64,000 bases of DNA from Denticeps clupeoides (Eukaryota > Chordata > Actinopteri > Clupeiformes > Denticipitidae). The position numbers were made by a program, and so were the translations under genes. The stretch is from the NCBI RefSeq assembly GCF_900700375.1, contig NW_021629816.1, forward strand, positions 1 through 64,000, given 5' to 3'. Under the pieces are notes generated by a model. The model did not search any database, was not told the origin of the DNA, and was given only the letters and a program-made list of their open reading frames with translations. Position 1 is the first letter of the stretch; the number at the start of each line of letters is the position of its first letter. Positions 56,601 through 64,000 of this stretch are shown in pieces.

Positions 56601-59600
56601 GATTTTAGAGCATTTTACAATTCCAACTTAGGTAAATAAGTGGAAAAAATGACAAAGTTAAAAAAAAAAAGTCAGAAGTAAAAAAGGGAAATAACTGACA
56701 AAACTGATTTAAAAAACAACAAAAGTCAGAAGTAAAAAAAGTGGAAAAAACTGACAAGACTGACATGTTTTTTTTCGACTTTGTAGATTTTAGAGCATTT
56801 TACAATTCCAACTTAGGTGAATAAGTGGAAAAAATGACAAAGTTAAAAAAAAACAAAAGTCAGAAGTGAAAAAGGGAAATAACTGACAAAACTGATTTAA
56901 AAACAACAAAAGTCAGAAGTTAAAAAAAGTGGAAAAACTGACAAAACTGACGTTTTTTTTTTACTTTGTCATTTTTCTCACTTTTTCTCTTCTGACTTTT
57001 GTCATATTTTGTAATTTTTTTAACCTTTTTACTTCAGAATTTTTTTTTTTTCGACTTTGTAGATTTTTGAGCTTTTTACAATTCCATCTTAGTTGAATAA
57101 GTGGAAAAAATGACAAAGTTAAAAAAAAACAAAAGTCAGAAGTTAAAAAGGAAATAACTGACAAAACTGATTTAAAAAACAACAAAAGTCAGAAATAAAA
57201 AAGTGGAAAAACTGACAAATCTGACGTTTTTTTTTTACTTTGTCATTTTTCTCACTTTTTCTCTTCTGACTTTTGTCATATTTTGTAATTTTTTTAACCT
57301 TTTTACTTCAGAATTTTTTTTTTTTTCGACTTTGTAGATTTTTGAGCTTTTTACAATTCCATCTTAGTTGAATAAGTGGAAAAAATGACAAAGTTAAAAA
57401 AAAACAAAAGTCAGAAGTTAAAAAGGAAATAACTGACAAAACTGATTTAAAAAACAACAAAAGTCAGAAATAAAAAAGTGGAAAAACTGACAAATCTGAC
57501 ATGTTTATTTTCGACTTTGTCATTTTTTTCACTTTTTCGCTTCTGACTTTTGACATTTTTTGTCATTTTTTTTTACCTTTTTACTTCGGACTTTTGTTAT
57601 TTTTTTCGACTTTGTAGATTTTAGAGCATTTTACAATTCCAACTTAGGTGAATAAGTGGAAAAAATGACAAAGTTAAAAAAAAAAGTCAGAAGTAAAAAA
57701 GGGAAATAACTGACAAAACTGATTTAAAAAACAACAAAAGTCAGAAGTAAAAAAAGTGGAAAAACTGACAAGACTGACATGTTTTTTTTCGACTTTGTAG
57801 ATTTTAGAGCATTTTACAATTCCAACTTAGGTGAATAAGTGGAAAAAATGACAAAGTTAAAAAAAAACAAAAGTCAGAAGTGAAAAAGGGAAATAACTGA
57901 CAAAACTGATTTAAAAACAACAAAAGTCAGAAGTTAAAAAAGTGGAAAAACTGACAAAACTGACGTTTTTTTTTTACTTTGTCATTTTTCTCACTTTTTC
58001 TCTTCTGACTTTTGTCATATTTTGTAATTTTTTTAACCTTTTTACTTCAGAATTTTTTTTTTTTTCGACTTTGTAGATTTTTGAGCTTTTTACAATTCCA
58101 TCTTAGTTGAATAAGTGGAAAAAATGACAAAGTTAAAAAAAAACAAAAGTCAGAAGTTAAAAAGGAAATAACTGACAAAACTGATTTAAAAAACAACAAA
58201 AGTCAGAAATAAAAAAGTGGAAAAACTGACAAATCTGACATGTTTATTTTCGACTTTGTCATTTTTTTCACTTTTTCGCTTCTGACTTTTGACATTTTTT
58301 TGTCATTTTTTTTTACCTTTTTACTTCGGACTTTTGTTATTTTTTTCGACTTTGTAGATTTTAGAGCATTTTACAATTCCAACTTAGGTGAATAAGTGGA
58401 AAAAAATGACAAAGTTAAAAAAAAAAGTCAGAAGTAAAAAAGGGAAATAACTGACAAAACTGATTTAAAAAACAACAAAAGTCAGAAGTAAATAAAGTGG
58501 AAAAACTGACAAGACTGACATGTTTTTTTCGACTTTGTAGATTTTAGAGCATTTTACAATTCCAACTTAGGTGAATAAGTGGAATAAATGACAAAGTTAA
58601 AAAAAAAAAGTCAGAAGTAAAAAAGGGAAATAACTGAAAAAACTGATTTAAAAAACAACAAAAGTCAGAAGTAAAAAGAGTGGAAAAAACTGACAAAACT
58701 GACATGTTTTTTTCGACTTGGTCATTTTTCTCACTTTTTCTCTTCTGACTTTTGTCATTTTTTGTCATTTTTTTTTCCTTTTTACTTCGGACTTTTGTTT
58801 TTTTTTTCGTTTTTGTAGATTTTTGAGCATTTTACAAGTCCAACTTAGTTGAATAAGTGGAAAAAAATGACAAAGTTAAAAAAAAACAAAAGTCAGGAGT
58901 GAAAAAGGGAAATAACAGACAAAACTGATTTAAAAACAACAAAAGTCAGAAGTAAAAAAAGTGGAAAACTGACAAAACTGATTTAAAAACAACAAAAGTC
59001 AGAAGTAAAAAGAGTGGAAAAACTGACAAAACTGACATGTTTTTTTTCGACTTTGTCATTTTTCTTACTTTTTCTCTTCTGACTTTTGTCATTTTTTTTC
59101 ATTTTTTTAACCTTTTTACTTCGGACTTTTGTTTTTTTTTCGACTTTGTAGATTTTTGAGCATTTTACAACTCCAACTTAGTTGAATAAGTGGAAAAAAT
59201 GACAAAGATAAAAAAAAAAGTCAGAAGTGAAAAAGGGAAATAACGGACAAAACTGATTTAAAAAACAACAAGAATCAGAAGTAAAAACGTGGAAAAACTG
59301 ACAAAACTGACATGTTTTTTTTCGACTTTGTCATTTTTTTTCACTTTTTCGCTTCTGACTTTTGTCCTTTTTTGTCATTTTTTTTTAACCTTTTTACTTC
59401 GGACTTTTGTTATTTTTTTCGACTTTGTAGATTTTAGAGCATTTTACAATTCCAACTTAGGTGAATAAGTGGAAAAAATGACAAAGTTAAAAAAAAAAAG
59501 TCAGAAGTAAAAAAGGGAAATAACTGACAAAACTGATTTAAAAAACAACAAAAGTCAGAAGTAAAAAAAGTGGAAAAACTGACAAAACTGACATGTTTTT

Positions 59601-60793
59601 TTTCGACTTTGTAGATTTTAGAGCATTTTACAATTCCAACTTAGGTGAATAAGTGGAAAAAATGACAAAGTTAAAAAAAAACAAAAGTCAGAAGTGAAAA
59701 AGGGAAATAACTGACAAAACTGATTTAAAAACAACAAAAGTCAGAAGTTAAAAAAAGTGGAAAAACTGACAAAACTGACGTTTTTTTTTTACTTTGTCAT
59801 TTTTCTCACTTTTTCTCTTCTGACTTTTGTCATATTTTGTCATTTTTTTAACCTTTTTACTTCAGAATTTTTTTTTTTTTTCGACTTTGTAGATTTTTGA
59901 GCTTTTTACAATTCCATCTTAGTTGAATAAGTGGAAAAAATGACAAAGTTAAAAAAAAACAAAAGTCAGAAGTTAAAAAGGAAATAACTGACAAAACTGA
60001 TTTAAAAAACAACAAAAGTCAGAAATAAAAAAGTGGAAAAACTGACAAATCTGACATGTTTATTTTCGACTTTGTCATTTTTTTCACTTTTTCGCTTCTG
60101 ACTTTTGACATTTTTTGTCATTTTTTTTTACCTTTTTACTTCGGACTTTTGTTATTTTTTTCGACTTTGTAGATTTTAGAGCATTTTACAATTCCAACTT
60201 AGGTGAATAAGTGGAAAAAATGACAAAGTTAAAAAAAAAGTCAGAAGTAAAAAAGGGAAATAACTGACAAAACTGATTTAAAAAACAACAAAAGTCAGAA
60301 GTAAATAAAGTGGAAAAACTGACAAGACTGACATGTTTTTTTCGACTTTGTAGATTTTAGAGCATTTTACAATTCCAACTTAGGTGAATAAGTGGAATAA
60401 ATGACAAAGTTAAAAAAAAAAAGTCAGAAGTAAAAAAGGGAAATAACTGAAAAAACTGATTTAAAAAACAACAAAAGTCAGAAGTAAAAGAGTGGAAAAA
60501 CTGACAAAACTGACATGTTTTTTTCGACTTGGTCATTTTTCTCACTTTTTCTCTTCTGACTTTTGTCATTTTTTGTCATTTTTTTTTCCTTTTTACTTCG
60601 GACTTTTGTTTTTTTTTTCGTTTTTGTAGATTTTTGAGCATTTTACAATTCCAACTTAGTTGAATAAGTGGAAAAAATGACAAAGTTAAAAAAAAATCAA
60701 AAGTCAGCAGTGAAAAAGGGAAATAACTGACAAAACTGATTTAAAAACAACAAAAGTCAGAAGTAAAAAAAGTGGAAAAACTGACAAAACTGA
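44657..60793. repeat. AT-rich satellite array with inverted-repeat monomers
   Basis: About 16 kb of tandem monomers, mostly 270-280 bp or about 335 bp long; the longer form has an extra internal segment of about 60 bp (CTGATTTAAAAACAACAAAA region). Each monomer pairs GTCAGAAG...GTGGAAAAACTGAC with TTTGTCATTTTTCTCAC...CTTCTGAC, an imperfect inverted repeat. From 44657 to about 46615 the monomers run in one orientation, afterwards in the other. Larger blocks recur: 47495-47695 and 48439-48639 match (944 bp apart), and 49431, 50595 and 55460 start matching segments. The small frames inside are by-products. Confidence 0.92.
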
Positions 60794-61560
60794 TAGTAGT
60801 AATAATTATATACTTTATGTCAAAAATGATTGATGGCATATCTGTATGAGGAAAAAGCGCGTTATTTATGACCATCTACCCTTCTACATTCAAGCCTTCT
60901 CCACCGGACACTGTGCGCGTAATTTATGGCCTTCTCCCTTTCTGCCTTCTCCATCGGACCCTGCGCGTAATTTATGACCTCCTTCCATCCTTCCCCCTTC
61001 GGACATCTGTTATGTAAGACAAGTATGTTCCCGCGATGTCCATTCTTACATAAACACTTAGACAGGTTTTAAAAACAGATGTCTTACCACTTTGTTTACA
61101 AACTATGGCTGTTGTGGAGGTGTTATAAGCCAGCATACCATTACCTCTTTCTCGCAAACACTGAATCAACGTGTGACATACAAATCTCACACACACCTTA
61201 GAACGTTCTTTTAAAACAGAAACCTTATTTTAAGTGTATGGCTTTACTCAACTACTGTTTCAGTGTTTAACACGTTTAAACACAATACTTACACAGACTT
61301 ATTTTAAAAATACAAACGCATACTCTATTCATATACTGACTGAAATATGGTAGAACCCCCATTTTGTATGTAGGAAGTATCACAGCACCTTCTGGCCCCA
61401 CTCTATTGCTCACTCCCTTGTGTCGCATTACAGATGTCATATACACTTAGACTAACTTTTAAAACATGTTTCCTTATCACTTGTTTACAAGTTGTTTTCA
61501 GTCGTTTTTTTCCAAAAGATACATCACACAATGGTATGTAGGAGGCATCACACCACTGAC

Positions 61561-61568
61561 ACGCACAC

Positions 61569-61599
<31 letters not shown>

Positions 61600-61600
61600 G
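61561..61600. repeat. CA/CG microsatellite
   Basis: CA run with a CGCGCGCG middle, mirror of the TG run at 14565. Confidence 0.88.
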
Positions 61601-62169
61601 ACTTTTTCTTTTTCTTGCTAAAATAAAACTAATAACACTGTTTTATGAACAAACCTTTCTCACAGAAACGTTAACAAACTATAATTTCTATTTAATTGAA
61701 CCACACACAGACTTCTGTTTATCAAACTGATTTATTTATGAACATGAAAAAACTTCTCAAATCCTACTTTAAAACCACTATTCTTTTTAATCATGTTTTT
61801 TTTTTTTTTTTTTTTTCCACTTTGGATTATGTAATGATAATATTGAAAAATATACCTACACACTTCTAACCACTTTTTGTAGTTGTTGTAGTTCACATCA
61901 GACATATATATATTTTAGACACGATTTTTAATTTTATTATCAAGTAACTTTCTCAAAATTTCTAAATAAATTTCTTATGTTAACAATTTCATATTTTCTA
62001 AAATCGTATCAAGGGGTCTGATTTTTAGAGAGGGGGGTTGCGACTTTTAGGGCTATAATATCAAGAATTTAAAGTTTCAGTTATTTTTTTCTACAGTATA
62101 TTTGTATTTTTTTAAACCTTCTGATGCTGAAGGGCTTCACTGTTCATAGATTTACTATTTGTATGATTG

Positions 62170-62175
62170 ACACAC

Positions 62176-62212
<37 letters not shown>
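62170..62212. repeat. CA microsatellite
   Basis: CA run of about 20 repeats, mirror of 13463-13493. Confidence 0.9.
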
Positions 62213-62217
<5 letters not shown>

Positions 62218-63448
62218 GAAAACAGACTTTTTCTTTTCCTTGCTAAAATAAAAACTAATCGTCACGCTGTTTATGAACAAGCCAGAGGTATTTCATTTAT
62301 GGTTTTCAGATGATATGACACACAAAACGTTAATAAACTATAATTTTTATTTAGTTGAACCATACACAGGCTTTTGTTTATCAAACTGATATATTTATGA
62401 TCATGAACATTTTTTTTTCAAGATTCTTTTCAGAAATAAAATCCTACATTTATTAACAATGTTAATTTCCTCTGAAACTATCCCAGCTTGTGACCGCTCC
62501 TCATTGGCAGTAACAAGGTCTTCACCACCCAGCAGATAACCAACTACTATTTAGTGCTCGCTTGAAACTGATGTTTGCAAAAATGACCATTGTTGGTGGT
62601 TTACGACCCCTCACATCAATGACACAGACCCACAGTTCACACATCCTTAGACTATCTTTTAAAACAGAAACCTTGTTTTTCACTCAAGGTTTTAACTCAA
62701 CCATCAGTCATTTTCCAAAAGATACATCACATAATGGTATGTAGGAAGCATCACACCATTGACACAGGACATAACCTGTACACACACACACACACATACA
62801 CAAACAGACTTTTTCTTTTCCTTGCTAAAATAAAACTAATCATAATGCTGATTTATGAACATGCCTGAGGTATTTCATCTATGGTTTTCAGATGATATGA
62901 CACACAAAACGTTAATAAACTATAATTTTTCTTTAGTTGAACCATACACTGATTGATAATGAATAAACAAACAATGAATTACATAATGTTTTTAACACCT
63001 TCTGTTTTTCTACGAAAAGGTTTTAAGGTGCAGTAGGACTTTTATCAAACTGATATATTTATGAACATGAAAATGTTGTATTTTTTTTTCAAGATTCTTT
63101 TCAGAAATAAAATCCTACATTTATTAACAATGTTAATTTCCTCTGAAACTATCCCAGCTTGTGACCGTTCCTCATTTGCAGTAACAAGGTCTTCACCACC
63201 CAGCAGATAACCAACTACTATTTAGTGCTCGCTTGAAACTGATGTTTGCAAAAATGACCATTGTTGATTGTTTACGACCCCTCACATCAATGACACAGAC
63301 CCACAGTTCACACACCCTTAGACTATCTTTTAAAACAGAAACCTTGTTTTTCACTCAAGGTTTTAACTCAACCATCAGTCATTTTCCAAAGATACATCAC
63401 ATAATGGTATGTAGGAAGCATCACACCATTGACACAGGACATAACCTG

Positions 63449-63472
63449 TACACACACACACACACACATACA
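63449..63472. repeat. CA microsatellite
   Basis: CA run inside the 671-bp unit; its counterpart in the previous unit is at about 62778-62798. Confidence 0.88.
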
Positions 63473-64000
63473 CAAACAGACTTTTTCTTTTCCTTGCTAA
63501 AATAAAACTAATCATAATGCTGATTTATGAACATGCCTGAGGTATTTCATCTATGGTTTTCAGATGATATGACACACAAAACGTTAATAAACTATAATTT
63601 TTCTTTAGTTGAACCATACACTGATTGATAATGAATAAACAAACAATGAATTACATAATGTTTTTAACACCTTCTGTTTTTCTACGAAAAGGTTTTAAGG
63701 TGCAGTAGGACTTTTATCAAACTGATATATTTATGAACATGAAAATGTTGTATTTTTTTTTTCAAGATTCTTTTCAGAAATATAATCCTACATTTATTAA
63801 CAATGTTAATTTCCTCTGAAACTATCCCAGCTTGTGACCGCTCCTCATTTGCAGTAACAAGGTCTTCACCACCCAGCAGATAACCAACTACTATTTAGTG
63901 CTCGCTTGAAACTGATGTTTGCAAAAATGACCATTGTTGATGGTTTACGACCCCTCACATCAATGACACAGACCCACAGTTCACACACCCTTAGACTATC

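Larger units (their letters stand above)
60794..64000 (-). repeat. Right arm of the outer inverted repeat: AT-rich tandem family
   Basis: Reverse complement of the 12139-15520 family, from ATATACTTTATGTCAAAAA near 60806 onward. Beyond about 62300 it continues as a tandem repeat of about 671 bp: CTGATGTTTGCAAAAATGAC occurs near 62570, 63240 and 63911. It runs off the window edge. No genes recognised. Confidence 0.87.

Overview
The window is vertebrate nuclear DNA, almost certainly from a ray-finned fish. The reasons are tRNA-derived SINEs with intact A and B boxes, LINE/SINE tails of the salmonid RSg-1/HpaI type, short-intron genes, and recognisable pieces of two animal genes: symplekin and a radial-spoke head protein (RSPH4A/RSPH6A family). 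The long SINE resembles elements I associate with clupeiform and other otocephalan fish; this is a weak inference from memory. There is no prokaryotic content.

Layout. (1) 1-10529: about 39 tandem 5S rRNA-like units of about 260 bp on the minus strand. They form two interleaved classes, 23 with a complete 3' end and 16 that have lost it, and larger blocks of units are duplicated, one block carrying a SINE with it. (2) 10530-12138: no gene recognised. (3) 12139-15520: an AT-rich tandem family with TG microsatellites, present in inverted orientation at 60794-64000 (outer inverted repeat). (4) 16590-25409 and 30856-39590: the arms of an inner inverted repeat of about 9 kb, each made of single-exon coiled-coil gene, L2 LINE fragment and C1q-like gene. 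The right side continues with a further tandem C1q copy to 44656. (5) 25439-30855: the spacer between the inner arms, with a hAT-like transposon end, the last exons of an rsph gene, AT-rich DNA and five internal exons of symplekin. Both gene pieces are cut at or near the duplication edges. (6) 44657-60793: 16 kb of AT-rich satellite whose monomers are themselves imperfect inverted repeats and whose polarity flips near 46.62 kb.

Genes. Three copies of a 348-residue coiled-coil ORF are intact and nearly identical, each under a compact promoter-like region with four CCAAT boxes, a CRE-like site and a TATA-like box; a fourth copy is only a 3' fragment fused to symplekin. All three C1q-domain gene copies look damaged. 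Copies within one arm resemble each other more than their mirror partners, so homogenisation or tandem duplication took place after the inversion. The most unusual items are the variant 5S family with rewired helix II pairing, the nested inverted architecture built over the rsph-sympk locus, and the amplified unknown coiled-coil family.

Limits: everything was read by eye, percentages were not computed, and the nested inversions could partly be assembly artefacts.
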